From: Neodontobutis hainanensis
Lineage: Eukaryota > Chordata > Actinopteri > Gobiiformes > Odontobutidae
Reading direction: 5' to 3'
Length of the DNA stretch: 64,000 nucleotides
Assembly (NCBI GenBank): GCA_024349245.1
Contig: JALDNG010000103.1
Span: 353,501-417,500 of the forward strand
The position numbers and the translations under genes were made by a program. Every line of letters starts with the position of its first letter. The stretch's first letter is position 1. A model generated the notes under the pieces. The model did no database searches, was not told the DNA's origin, and was given only the letters and a program-made list of their open reading frames with translations. This document shows positions 46,901 through 58,525 of the stretch, in pieces.

Positions 46901-49900
46901 ATCGAAACCTCAGAGTGTATTCGCTTTAACCCACGAGCCAAACCCATCTCTTCTCTTTGTGGAAGGTATTTTAGGCTTCAACAAGTGCAAACTTGGTTTT
47001 CTGATTACATCTGTGTGTTTTGCTCCTTTTATTGCTTTCTCTCTGCTCTCGATTAAGTTTGTCAGTATGCGTTGACATTGTACCGCTGCATGCACAAGAA
47101 GCACTGCAATTATAAATGGCACATGTCAGCCAGATGTCAGACGTATATTTATTGGTGGGCTGACTTGGACGCTACTCTAAGCTTTTTATTGAAGGATAAT
47201 GTCATTGTTGAACTAATAAACTTTTGACCTGAGTGGTGTGCCTTTTAATTAAACCTTACCAAAAACAATATTATGCCTACTTGATTCTGTCAGAAGTGAG
47301 CTAAATTGTTTAAAAGCTATGTTCCCTATTGTCTTTGGCAGGGCTCGCCGGAGTTGGTACAAAGTAGCTTGTTGGCACTGCAGACTGTGCGCTTCTGTCA
47401 GCTGTCGATTACACAGCGAGCTCCGGCGATCATGTGATAACACTGTGGAGCAGGTGTGCAGCCTTCTAAACACTGGCTCTCCGTCCCGCTGTGTGCTGAC
47501 CCATTCACTGTTCTGCAGCGACTAATTGCTGATCACAACAAGATTACCAAAGCTCTGACACTGGCCTGGGGCTGTTCTCCTCAGACGTTTGACCCGTTGC
47601 CCGATGAATTCACGCATATTGACCTTGAGTACGGCAATTATACAGTAATGCTTTGCGTCAAGGCACGCCTAAGACATCAGCTGACCGGGTGAACCGTACA
47701 GTATGAATGTGTCACAAGGATTTTAACAGAATTTGAGTTAATCATAAACGCCGCACAGGGGAAGCAAGTGGTGACAAGTTTAAAAATGACTTCAGAGGAA
47801 CTCACATTTGTCTGCGTTTTGTCTGTGTTGTCCATCAGTAAACAGGGGCACTGCTATTCCATGCTGACCTCTGGTTGGCCCTTGTCAGTCTATGGCCTCC
47901 AGCGCTTCAGGACGGCATATTTAGGATTGTACAAAAGTTTAGCTCTGATTCTGCACCTCTTTTTACAAGTGTTTACTGGAAACAAAAGGAGGTGAAAACT
48001 AGCGCCGCGGGTCTGCATTTTTTAACATATTTGCTGCTTGTCAGTCCAGGTTCTCTAGCACATCACCTGGAAAATACTTGCACATTTGTTTCAGATGATT
48101 TACAAAGTACAATGGCTGTATAAAAATGTCTCTACTTCCTTACTGACCATGGCAGAAGATTATTAATTTATTCAGTGACACAGAAAAAAATCTCTATTTG
48201 AGGTGAGCTTTTTCTACAACCTAAAAAAATGTGTATTTGGCAAATTTACATATCACTTATCAACCAACCTATAGCCAATAGCTGAATAATCACGTTGTGT
48301 CAGTGTTGTGCACCACGTGTAGACCATTACAGACCATACATGCACAGCTGCTGTACCCAGTATACATGATCTGCCATATTGAGGACTGCAACGCCACTGG
48401 CACAAACAATATTTGACATTCAATCAATGTATTATTTTGCAATAACAATGATTAATTTTACCAATAGGCTTTACTGTCATTGACAGTGCTGGTAATAAGT
48501 TTTATATATATATATATATCTTATAAAGGCTCTGGTTAAGATTATACTTCATGAAACAGTTGTGGGCTTGTATATTAACTAATTGCTTCTAGTAGCTACT
48601 GCACAGAGATGGTTGAGAGTAGAAGATACCTTTGTATAAAAAAGTGTGCAGCGTTTTTGCATTAGGAGTAAAAAAGTAATTTGTTGAGACGCTTTTTATA
48701 TTGCCTGGTAATATTGTTCAAAGCATTATGAGTCAATGTGTCTTTTAAAGATGACTAAGGCCGCCTCATTATTCTCTGTTACCTAATGGCAGTGCATGTT
48801 CTGCACAAGTTGATTTTACGTTTTTTAGAACTATTGCAGAATGGACAGTGGTCAAGAAGTGGACATTTACAAACATTTGAACGAGTGTCCATCTGCAAGC
48901 TAAAGTGATATTACTTAAAATACAAAAACTGTTATGGATAAGTACTTAAGAAATATGATGTTAAATGTTCTTATCGGTGCAAGCGTCTCATTTAAGTGTA
49001 TCCAGCACAGGTTTTAATGCATATTTCAGCAAGCCCATGCAGGGTACCTCAGAATTACCACTTTACTCTGGTGGGCCCCGGGGCCTTGGAGCTGACTTTG
49101 ACATCAAGAGAGTATGTTTGGTAGAAGGAATGTGCGGCAAGCTTTCACCTCCAGGTATTTATCTTCAGAGGTGGGGTGGACCGAGGGGGAGGGGAGGGGG
49201 CTGTGTCACGGCAGGTCGGAGAGAGACGCAGGCAGACATGAACCTGTCCTGACTGTCCAACATCACATGACGGGTGAGAATGAAGGAAGTCCAAAGTACC
49301 GTTTTGAAGCCATTAGTTGTTTAAAAAGATAATGCATTTTGGTAATGGACATAATGGCTCTATTCATTAATTCATTCAGACAAGCAAACAGGCTGAAAAC
49401 CTGTGCTTTGTAGAAGTGGTATAATATCTAGTGACTTGTAGCTCCTAGTCTTTAGCCAGTGTAACCTACTTATAAATATCAGACTAAATAAGTGGGTATT
49501 GGTGTTTTATTAATTCCATATTTTTTTTTCAATAGGGTCCAGGTAAAATGCACCAAATACGAGCTGGAATTCAGTCCCTTCATTGTTTTTCTTAACTTGA
49601 CTCCTGTACTGTACCTTCTGAGAGGGCTCCCGTTGAAAGGGTTTGCAGGAACATTTAAAGAGCAGGCACTTTAAATGAACACCTGGTTGGTGATTGGATT
49701 TATCACAGCAGTTTATTAAATTTAGAGCACCGCCCGGTTAATTACGTTCGTAACGGAAAAACGGTGGCAAACCTAAAACACGCACATACCTGTCAGTGCT
49801 GCCACATCCCCACCAGCCGGTTTGGCCATGAATACTTTGCTTGGAGCAGTTCAAGATAGATTTTTGTTTTGTTTCAATTTCCGTTTGTAAACTCCAGCTG

Positions 49901-52900
49901 CAGCGCTTGGAATTGTTTTCTAGCTTTGCCAACCAAACCCATTAATTTTCTTAAAGTGGGTTTGAAACTCCACTCATTCAAATCCAACAGAATCAGCCCT
50001 ACCTGAACAATTAAAATGGGGCTACTCTCCTTTTTGACAGAAAAAGCAGTGTAGAATTTGTGTTGCCAGTTGTAACTCTTCAGTGTTGGGTAGATGGCAA
50101 TCATTTTAAATATTTATTTATTTGGGGGCTTTGAGATAAAGTTGCTTTGTTGCACAGATGACAATTGTATGCTTCTGATTAACAAAAGAGAAGTTTATAC
50201 AACCACAAAAAGCCAGGCTGACTTTAAGAGTCAACCGTGCTCAGGCCTGCCTAGTGGAAGTGTGAGTGCAGGCCAAAGAGGGGCAGAATTAAGACCTTGT
50301 GTAGCTATATTGTGGTTCTGTTGTCAGACTGTGTTTGCATGTTTGCAATCAGTAAAATGGTTTATAACAACCGTACCTCTCTACAAAACCTGACATAGGA
50401 CTTAAAACTCCAGTTGTAAGTCTAATGTCTATTGTTGGCTGTGTCCCCGTAAGTGAAGAACAAGCCAACATGTTCCTGTCCCAAATGTTGACAAAGATCC
50501 AACATCACATGAAGGTTCCCATCCCATGTGAGAGCTGCGAAATCCATAATGGAATCTCGTTATTTGACTTGGGATGAGTTGCCATGACACAGAAACACAT
50601 GCAAGGGTAAAAAAAATGCAGTGTGGCGTCAGCAATACGACAATCTGGGTGAAATGGCAAAGTGGCTCCTGTTTGGTTTACTTCTTTTATCTGCTGTAAT
50701 TTGATACAAAACCACGCCAAACATCAGTGGAGCACAGTATTTGTGATGACAGAATGGAAAAGCACATATCCTGTTGTCAGTCAAGGAGTGTTACGAAGAC
50801 ACTGTGCAGTTAGCAGGACAGGAGAAGGGTGATTAATTACATTTTATATTGAAAGAAAACATGAGAAAGGAAGGAAGTTCTATATCAATCTAAACTCCAA
50901 AACAATGCAATGACACAAAAGCTGGAGGTTCTAAAAAGTTCACTACACATAAACAACCTACACTCAAGGCTACTCTGTGTGAACACATTTAAAAACAGCC
51001 GTTCTTGGCTAACAGCAGAGGGCCACTTTATTCCTGATCCTCCAGTCCAAAGGGCCAGTGTTATATGAGGATTTCCTTCCAGCTGAGCATGTAATTAGTT
51101 CCTCATCAGAATTAGCATCAGGGGCAAAGCGATCGGGTACAGGCTCTGTGTGAACAGAGCACAAAGACTTTGGGACAAAAAAACAAGCCAAAGGTTTTTT
51201 TATGCTATACAATACATATAATTAATATATAAATAAAGCATACATTGATTTTTTGCATTGGCAGAAGATTCAACGGAAAGCAATAATTAGTCAAAGCTAC
51301 ATTGACAGAGGCCTAGTCATGTCCAGGACCAGAGTGTATGGAGACCATGACCAAGATAGAGACTTTCAGAAATCAAGACTAAGTTTAGACCAAGATCATG
51401 GCACAGTGAGACTGAGTTAAGACTCTGGCGAGTGCATGATACCATGGAATAGGTCTTACCAAGTTCAAATCCTGGGAAGGGTTAGAGTTTGGTAAAAGGG
51501 ACAGCGTTAGTAGAATATCTTGAATTATTTGTCCAATACTAGATCAATCAAAACTTTTATATTTTATTAAGAAAAGGTTGCCATTAACAAAGACAAGTGT
51601 GGCAAATACCAAGGAATCTCCAGATAAATAATCCAGTGGATAATGTTCTGGTTGTTTTTTATGCTAATGTAGAGAACATATGTTCCCACCGTGTGGACGG
51701 AGAGCAACTTTATAGGTGGATACATTTAAAGTTGGCAATACTGAGACAACCCATACTTGATTTATTGAACTGAATGAGGGAGTAAAAAAAAAAAGACTAT
51801 ATGGAAAAATAGTGGTACAGTGGCAAACGCTCTGGTTTCCCCAATCAAAAACATTTACATTACGTTCCCCATGGACCCAGGACTTTATCTTGAATAGAGA
51901 TCAACATCAATAAAGAGCAAATAAACCTATCTTTGAAAAGCTACAGGAACAGGGGATATGTCATTGGGATAGCTACATCGTGCCCTTTGAAGTAAATGTT
52001 GTAAAATATCACTTTATTGTCTCAAGTTAGCATTAATAAAATAATATCTCATATTAAAGTATGCTATAAAGTTTATAGTAGGCCAATGTTAGCTATAAGG
52101 CCTTTCATATTTGGCATTAAAACCCCTTTAACAGTTTTAACTTTAACATAAATCCTAAAAATGACAGACGAATAATGAAATGTTTAGTCACTAAAAAAAA
52201 GAGTTGGAGCTGAGAGTGTGCAATAATTGCAAACCCATGGCACTGTAAGTGGTGTCAATACATTTTGGATAATTTTAGTATTTCAGGTGCAATATATTAA
52301 CTATGCATTTTTCCAAATAAATATATACATTTATAAATAGTATTTAACTAAATATCTGGAATGAATATTTCAGGTAGAGCAGCTTTGTCCTTATCACTTC
52401 TAAGATGCATTTTGAGAGTGCTCTTTAAAAGAATATATAAATGTTATTAGTCTTTTTGAGCATTATACAATTAACATAGCAACCAAAATCTCAGCTTTAT
52501 CAAACTCGCCAGAAGGAAAGTTTGGGATGTAGTTGAATTTACATAAAGCTGGCACTTAATTCAGTTACTTTTCAAACTGTAAATTTGAGGAACTTTCTAT
52601 AGCACTTACAAATAATAATAAGGCACACCTGGATTCTTTGTGTGTTATTTTTCTTTTCTTTTTCAGCTGCATGAGCTACATGTGTACACAAACTGCACCT
52701 GCTGCGCTCGCCACAAAGTCACCAAACTGAACAAAAAAGAACTCCACATTGTTGTTATGATACATTAAAAGTATAAAGAGGAAAAGTGTTTGACTTATAG
52801 AGCTGAGACGTTCAGGTGCGCAGAGATTTGTCAGTATGGCTGAATTACAAGTCTCTTGATTTTTTACTTATAATAACACAAATATCAACCAGACTTTTCA

Positions 52901-53091
52901 CCTCGGACGTACGAGGAAAGGCTTTTCTGTCAAAACGTATAGAGAAGCACTGACAATGTCAACAAATGGCTCTTACATGTAAAAATAATAACTTACCACC
53001 AGATGGGATAACTTGCCATAACACGCGTAAGCCCACAGAGCAGCAGGAAACATCCCAGGTTTATCATCCTTAAAGTTTCGCCGAACGACAT
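37921..53091 (-). CDS. wnt3a: Wnt3a secreted ligand, complete
   Basis: Four coding exons on the minus strand: 53091-52997, 45931-45690, 39130-38865 and 38400-37921; 1083 nt, 360 aa (human WNT3A is 352). It is a lipid-modified secreted ligand of Frizzled/LRP5/6 for beta-catenin signalling in axis, somite and neural patterning. The signal peptide is hydrophobic (LGCFLLLCGLTRVMA), followed by SYPIWWSLAVGQQYSSLG. Core motifs are QLRFCRNYVEIMPSVAEGV, ECQHQFRGRRWNCTT and ATRESAFVHAIASAGVAFAV; CKCHGLSGSCEVKTCWW has the palmitoleoylated Ser at residue 217, and VSCQECVRVYDVHTCK ends the protein. Two N-glycosylation sites are visible (NCT, NLT). A second in-frame Met at residue 9 could be the real start. 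Residues mix Wnt3 and Wnt3a traits (NTRTEKRKEKCHC is Wnt3-like, VEFGSMVSREF Wnt3a-like). I chose wnt3a because arf1, C1orf35, guk1 and obscn are the neighbours. Confidence 0.95.
38401..38864 (-). other. wnt3a intron 3
   Basis: A 464-nt intron; about a quarter of it is a truncated LINE fragment (38591-38716). Confidence 0.85.
38591..38716 (-). mobile_element. Short 3' fragment of the RTE-like LINE
   Basis: Matches the 3' end of the copies at 10485 and 54791, including the CATCTATCCATCC tail, the GGGGGCAACAGTCTAAG stretch and CCCTCCCCGGGCACTTTCTTCC, more diverged than either. Sits in the smallest wnt3a intron. Confidence 0.75.
40084..40127. repeat. Short tandem repeat, 16-bp unit
   Basis: GCAAAAAATGCCAGAACAAA is followed by a second near-identical unit and a partial third (AACAAAACTTGCC), in wnt3a intron 2. 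Confidence 0.7.
44553..44650 (+). repeat. SINE remnant
   Basis: B-box-like GGGTTTGATCCCAGCC followed by GTAACCTCCGGGTGCTCTGC, which resembles the body of the SINE at 16539-16845. Both ends are decayed. Confidence 0.5.
46090..46180 (-). repeat. SINE remnant
   Basis: Reverse complement resembles the body of the SINE at 16539 (TCTCTCGAGACACTCCAGACT against TCTCTCGGGTACTCCGGCTA). Heavily diverged. Confidence 0.45.
47310..47700. promoter_or_regulatory. Candidate intronic regulatory island
   Basis: GC-richer, repeat-free block in wnt3a intron 1 with balanced composition (e.g. GAGCTCCGGCGATCATGTGA). Several frames are open by chance but none is protein-like. Inference only. Confidence 0.25.
48503..48519. 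repeat. (TA)n microsatellite
   Basis: About eight perfect TA units in wnt3a intron 1. Confidence 0.9.
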
Positions 53092-53560
53092 CTCGAGCGC
53101 TTCTTTAAACGTCTCTCCTCATGCGTCTACGCAGCTTTACGCGCGGGGCTTTGGAAACCGAAATGGATCTTTTAATTATTCCTTAACCTCCACACTTAAA
53201 CACACACACGCACACAGCCACTGACAGAACAGACTAATGTGTCGCGAGATCTCGGGGGAGGCAAATATTAAAAGTTAAAAGCCTTGTTGCGTTAAGGACC
53301 CAATCAGTGAGCTTTGCCAAAGGGGGAATTCTGCTGATACGTTCCCCGCGCTCTCTGCCGCTTTGAAGCTAATTCCTCGATGTGTTTTAGTGCTCATTGA
53401 GAAAAGCGAGGCGTATTTAGCATGCCGTGAGTGAGTGTGATATATAATGTAGTGTAAAGACCAAGAAGGGAGGGTCCCCAAAGGCCTTTTAAATAGACAT
53501 CGGAACCCCTGCGGATTGCGTAGCTATAACAACCTGTCCGGATTTCACTCTCCGGCTTGA
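53092..53560 (-). promoter_or_regulatory. wnt3a 5' UTR and putative promoter
   Basis: Upstream of the wnt3a ATG the sequence becomes CpG-containing (ACGCGCGGGG, 53141-53150; GTCGCGAGAT, about 53241). A TATA-like CTATTTAAAAGG lies on the minus strand at about 53485-53496, some 400 nt above the ATG. One TCF/LEF-type CTTTGAA lies at 53361-53367. The start site is not defined by the sequence. Confidence 0.35.
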
Positions 53561-54480
53561 AGCTTCTAAAATGCACAAATAAATATGTGTGAATTGCTCC
53601 CGAAGCATTATTTAGCCCCGAGCTCCTTTTCTCTGAGCTCGTTTAGCAGCAATGTCAGATGAGAAGTTTCGACCTCCTTTCTTCCTTTATACAGCCACAG
53701 CAATTAATAACGTTAAGGACTAATCTGTCTGCATTTCATTACTCCCTTTGCACTCATAGCTTCACTCAAGTCTCGACGTAGGCTACTTTTCGTTTAAATG
53801 AATTGCAATTCTGTCATTTTGCAGAAAAAGATACCCAGGCTATAAAAAGCTAATCGAATGAGTTGATTCCTAAACTATTAAACACAACTGTTGGCTGCGA
53901 CTGTTAAATTAATCACGCAAAACGGATTTAATTCTACTTTAAGTCTAGGTTTTAGCCATGGATTCGTCCTCACATTATATATGGACTTACAGAGATAGTA
54001 GGCAGTTTAGAATAAATAATCAATTAAAAGTTTGTAAATATTACAATTTGTATATAATAAAATAATACACAGAGTTAAACGGGTGAAATGTGCACTGAAG
54101 AGACACAGTCTGCATTTAAGCTGATTGGCTCCATCAGCCTTTACAGTTAATATATGACGTTTAATGCTTTTTAAGTCACTCAGGTTGTTCTGGATATAAT
54201 TTCAATTTTCATCGGATCTTAAAGTCTCATCAGATGTCTCTCTTCACTTTTTCTGCGTCTGGGTCAGCCTAGACTCAGACAGTCACTGAGTCGAGCACAA
54301 GGGGAAGACTGGAACCTGCTGCCATCTAGTGGACAAAGAGGTGCACTGTAAGTACTGTCAAAGGCCCTGTCTCCAATTGAGCTTATCATGGGACTATCAT
54401 TTAGATAAATCCCCCCTCTCCCCTTTTATTACACACTTCATGACCCATCAAGAACATACCTGTGCACACCTTTAGGCTTT
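53561..54480. other. wnt3a upstream flank
   Basis: Unique sequence with no recognised exon. Contains a perfect minus-strand CTCF-like motif at 54318-54332. Confidence 0.5.
54318..54332 (-). promoter_or_regulatory. CTCF-like binding motif (minus strand)
   Basis: Reverse complement CCACTAGATGGCAGC matches the CTCF core CCASYAGRKGGCRSY at every position. It lies about 1.2 kb upstream of the wnt3a ATG. Confidence 0.55.
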
Positions 54481-54489
54481 TTAGACAGT

Positions 54490-54640
54490 GACATTCACTC
54501 TCATTCATTCACAAGAGAACCTAGTTAGAGTTGTCAATTCACTTGTACATGTATGTCTTTGGGCAGTGGGAGGAAGCCGGAGTATCTGGAGAGAACGCTT
54601 TTGTTTGAACTCACAACCTTCTTGCTATCCACGTGCACCC
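54490..54640 (-). repeat. SINE remnant
   Basis: The reverse complement has a CTCTCCAGATACTCCGGCTT body, CATGTACAAGTGAATTG and a decayed tRNA-like head, corresponding to the SINE at 16539-16845. Confidence 0.6.
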
Positions 54641-54790
54641 CTGAAGAATTTCTACTTTAAATTTTTTATCAGCAAACACCATAGAAAACTCATACGTAGC
54701 CTACATTCGATACAACCTTCAATAGTGTAGCCTAAATAAAAATTGTTATCATCATATACAACATAAACACTGAAAAATTATATAATGTGA

Positions 54791-56038
54791 CATCCATCCA
54801 TCTTCTATCCCTTATCGGGGGCAGGTCGCGAAGCAGCAGAGATGCCCAGACTTCCCTCTCCCCAGGCACTTCCTCCAGCTCTTTCGGGGGGATACCGAGG
54901 CGTTCCCAGGCCAGCCGAGAGACATAGTCCCTCCAGCGTGTCCTAGGTCTTTCCTGAGGTCTCCTCCCGGTGGGACATGCCCGGAACACCTCCCTAGGGA
55001 GGCGTCCGAGAGGCATCCGAAACAGATGATTGAGTCACCTCAGCTGGCTCCTCTCAATGTGGAGGAGCAGCGGCTCTACTTTGAGCTCCTCCCGGGTGAC
55101 CAAGCTCCTCACCTTATCTCTAAGGGAGCGGTCCGCCGCCCTGTGGAGAAAGCTCATTTTGGCCGCCTGTATTCAGAATCTTGTTCTTTCGGTCATGACC
55201 CAAAGCTCATGACCATAGGTGAGAGTAGGAACGTAGATTGACTGGTAAATCGAGAACTTTGCCTTACAGCTCAGCTCCTTCTTCACCACGACAGAGCGGT
55301 ACATCGACCGCATTACTGCAGAAGCTGCACCAATCCGTCTGTCAACCTCACGCTCCCTCCTTCCCTCACTCGTGAACAAAACGGCAAGATACTTGAACTC
55401 CTCCACTTGAGGCAGGAGCTCTTCACCAACCTGAAGGGGACAAGCCACCCTTTTCCGACTGAGAACCATGGTCTCGGACTTGGAGGTGCTGATCCTCATC
55501 CCAGCCGCTTCACACTCGGCTGCAAACCGTCCCAGTGCACACTGAAGGTCCTGGCTTGATGGAGCCAACAGGACAACATCATCTGCAAATTGCCAAAATG
55601 CAACGGGAACAGGGCTGACTTCCTGCAGGCAATGCTAACCAGGCTCCTGCCCCGGTCGTACAGGGACCGAACAGCCCTTAGCATAGGGCCCCGGACCCCA
55701 TACTCCCAGAGCACCCCCCACAGGACGCCAAGAGGGACACAGTGAAATGCCTTCTCCAGATCCACAAAGCAAATGTAGACTGGTTGGGCAAACTCCTCAT
55801 ATAGAGCTGTGGGGAGAGGGTATAGAGCTGATCCAGTGTTCCACGACCGGGACAAAAAACACATTGTTCCTTCTGAATTCAAGTTTTAACTAACGGCCGC
55901 ATTCTCCTCTCTAGTACCCTGGCATAGACTTTCCCGGAGAGGTGTGATCCCTCTGTAGTTGGAACACATCCTCCAGTCCCCCTTCTTGAAACGAGGGACC
56001 CCTACCCCGGTCTGCCAGTCCAGAGGTACTGTCCACAA
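54791..56038 (-). mobile_element. RTE-like LINE, 3' part of a split copy
   Basis: Minus strand, from a (GGAT)n-like 3' end at 54791. It shows CPTGRRPQERPRTRWRDYVS, LTYGHELWVMTER, EEFKYLAVLFTSEGR and STSKSETMVLSRKR, then a remnant of the catalytic box (IADDVVLLAPS). After an internal deletion near 55.58-55.62 kb come FVDLEKAFHCVPLGVLWGVL (motif A) and DWQTGVGVPRFKKGDW. Stops, frameshifts and deletion make it inactive. The rest of the same copy resumes at 57846 after a nested insertion. Confidence 0.85.
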
Positions 56039-57845
56039 ACAAGACAAGACAAGACATTTATTTTTGTATAGCCCAATATCACAAAAACAGCTGCCTCAAA
56101 AAGGGCTTAACAGACTGCACTAGAAAACATCCCCTGTCCTTAGACCCTCCATCAGGGAGAGGAAAAACTCCAAAAAAAACCCAGCTGGGAAAAAGGAGAA
56201 ACCTCAGGGAGAACCACAGAAAGAGGGATCCACTCCCAGGACGGACAGGCCGTGCAGGAATGTGTCCAGGACAGTTGAAAAAAATACATTTAAATACAAA
56301 AACATATTCACAAAAAACATTTATGTTGACAGTGTCCAGTCCGGGGGTGGGGGGTACACATCACCCAGCAGATCAGAGGTTTGCGTCCACCCTAGGAGGA
56401 GGTAGAAAGTAAAAAAAAGTGCTAAATACTACTTAAAATAGGCAGATGTAATAATATGAGCGGTTGAGTGTGAACCTACAGCTCCAACCAGTGTAAACGT
56501 ATACCTTTGATCAATCAGTCTCCATACGTTTGGTGAAATAAGTATGTTTTGAGTTTGCTTTTGAAAATCTCAACAGAGTCAGATCGCCGCACTTCCACCG
56601 GGAGCCCATTCCACAAAAATGAGGCTCTATAAGAAAAGGCTCTGTAGCCAGCAGACTTCTTCTTTATTCGAGGAAGTTGAAGGAGGCCAGCGTCCTGAGA
56701 GCGAAGGGTACGAGCTGGAGTATAACAGGTGATAAGGTCAGATAGGTAAGAGGGCGCGCGTCTACAAAGGATTTTATATGTTAACAAGAGAACTTTGAAA
56801 TCAGCTCTAACATGAGGAAGCCAGTGTAATGAAGCCAGGACCGGAGTAATGTGATCCAACTTCCTGGTCTTTGTTAAAAGTCTGGCGGCTGTATTTTGGG
56901 TTATTTGTAGACTGTGAGTACTTTTCTTCGGCAGTCCAGAGAATAACGCATTACAGTAGTCCAGCCTAGATGTGACAATTGCATGAATGAGAATTTCAGC
57001 ATCAGCTTAAAAGAGGCAGGTTTTTTGAGATATTAGTGACCTCACTAATGTTTTGCTGTAGAGATAGTTTGGGGTCTAAAATTACACGAGGTTCCTTGCA
57101 GTGGTGCCATGCACCAACACACAGTTGTTGATCAAGACTTGTGCCGATGACTGGCAGGACCAATTATCAAGAGCTCTGTTTTATCCGAGTTGAGATGAGT
57201 AGGTTTTGAGACATTCATGTTTTAATTGAAACGAGGCAGGCCTCTAGACGCATGATGTCAGTAGTATTATTTGCTTTTATTGGTAGATACAGCTGTGTAT
57301 CATCGGCATAACATTGGAAGTTTACTCCATAACATGATTTGTCCCAATGGTGTAACATATAGTGAAAAAAGTATGGGACCGAGCACAGACCCTTGTGGCA
57401 CACCGAACTTCACTGGTGCCGTGGAGGAGAAGGATTTATTAAAAGAGACAAAATGAGACCTATCACACAGATAGGATTCTAACCAAGAAAGAGCAGAGCC
57501 AGAGATGCCAAAAACATCTTTAAGTCTGTTGATTAGCACTGCATGATCAATCGTATCAAATGCAGCACTGAGATCCAGCAATAACAGTAGAGCCGATGAG
57601 TCTTCGTCCATCTGAAGGAGGAGATCATTAGTCACTTTAACTAAAGCTGTTTCAGTGGAATAAGAGGCCCTAAATGCAGACTGAAACGTCTCGAGGAGTT
57701 CATTTTCCGATAGATATAGAGTAAGTTGTTTTAACGCAACTTTTTCAAGGACTTTAGATAAAAAAAGTAAATTGGAGACAAGACGGAAATTATTTAGGCA
57801 TCCAGGATCCAGAGTAGACTTTTTGAGCAGGAGTTTGACCACAGC
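56039..57845 (-). mobile_element. CR1/L2-like LINE nested in the RTE-like LINE
   Basis: Minus strand. Reverse-transcriptase motifs are FQSAFRASYSTETALVKV, LLDLSAAFDTIDH (motif A), VPQGSVLGPILFSLY and, in another frame, YADDTQLYLP (catalytic box). The C-terminal part reads PVLASLHWLPHVRADFKVLL and ends in a typical LFHQTYGD-type tail. The 3' UTR runs to a short AAGAC/(GTCTT)n tail at 56039-56055. It is 5'-truncated and frameshifted between the polymerase blocks, so inactive. Family resembles teleost Rex1/L2-type elements. Confidence 0.85.
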
Positions 57846-58525
57846 CTAACGCCACGTGATGTTGCAGAGGTGTGTCAGCCAAGTCCCTCGAGCCAACCAG
57901 CCTCAATAGGACTCCTTCTTCAGGTCTTCTTGCCACGACAGGCACCGGAGACTTTACGGCCACAGCTCTGAGTGGCCGCGTCAATGGAGGTGGAGAACAT
58001 GGTCCACTCATACTCAATGTCTCCAGCCTCCCTCGGAATCTAGTCGAAGCTCTGCTGGAGGTGGGAGTTGAAGATCTCTCTGAAAGGGGACTTGGCCAAA
58101 CGTTCCCAACAGACCCTCACAGTACGTTTGGGTCTGCCAAGATCTGCCATCAGATCCAACTCACCACCAGCTCCTCTCTTCATCCGAGTGTCCAAGACAT
58201 ACGGCCGGAGGTCAGATAAAACAACTACAAAGTTGATCATCGACCTCCGGCCTAGGGTGTCCTGGTGCCACGTGCACTGATGGACACCCTTATGCTTGAA
58301 CATGGTGTTCGTTATGGACAAACTGTGACTAGCACAGAAATCTAGAGGGGCTGTTCCTCCCAATCACGCCCCTCCAGGTGTCACTGTTGCTGCCCACGTG
58401 AGCATTGAAGTCCCCCGGTCGGAGCAATTTCCAGCACCTCTCCCAGAGACGCGAAGATGGCCGTGTACTCTGCACTGACATTTGCCCGTAAACACAAACA
58501 ACAGTGAGAGACATATCCCCGTTTG
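57846..58525 (-). mobile_element. RTE-like LINE, 5' part of the split copy
   Basis: Minus strand. Shows endonuclease-domain motifs GDFNAHVGSNSDTWRGVIGR, LDFCASHSLSITNTMF and HQCTWHQDTLGRRSMI, then VCWERLAKSPFREIFNSHL toward the polymerase. Frames are broken and about 200 nt downstream of this is lost. It continues the copy at 54791-56038. Similarity fades at about 58.52 kb, taken as the 5' truncation. Confidence 0.8.

Larger units (their letters stand above)
45932..52996 (-). other. wnt3a intron 1
   Basis: About 7.1 kb. No exon of another gene recognised. Holds a decayed SINE at about 46090-46180, a (TA)n run at 48503-48519, and GC-richer unique islands at about 46.62-46.90, 47.31-47.70 and 49.0-49.25 kb that could be conserved regulatory elements. 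Confidence 0.7.
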
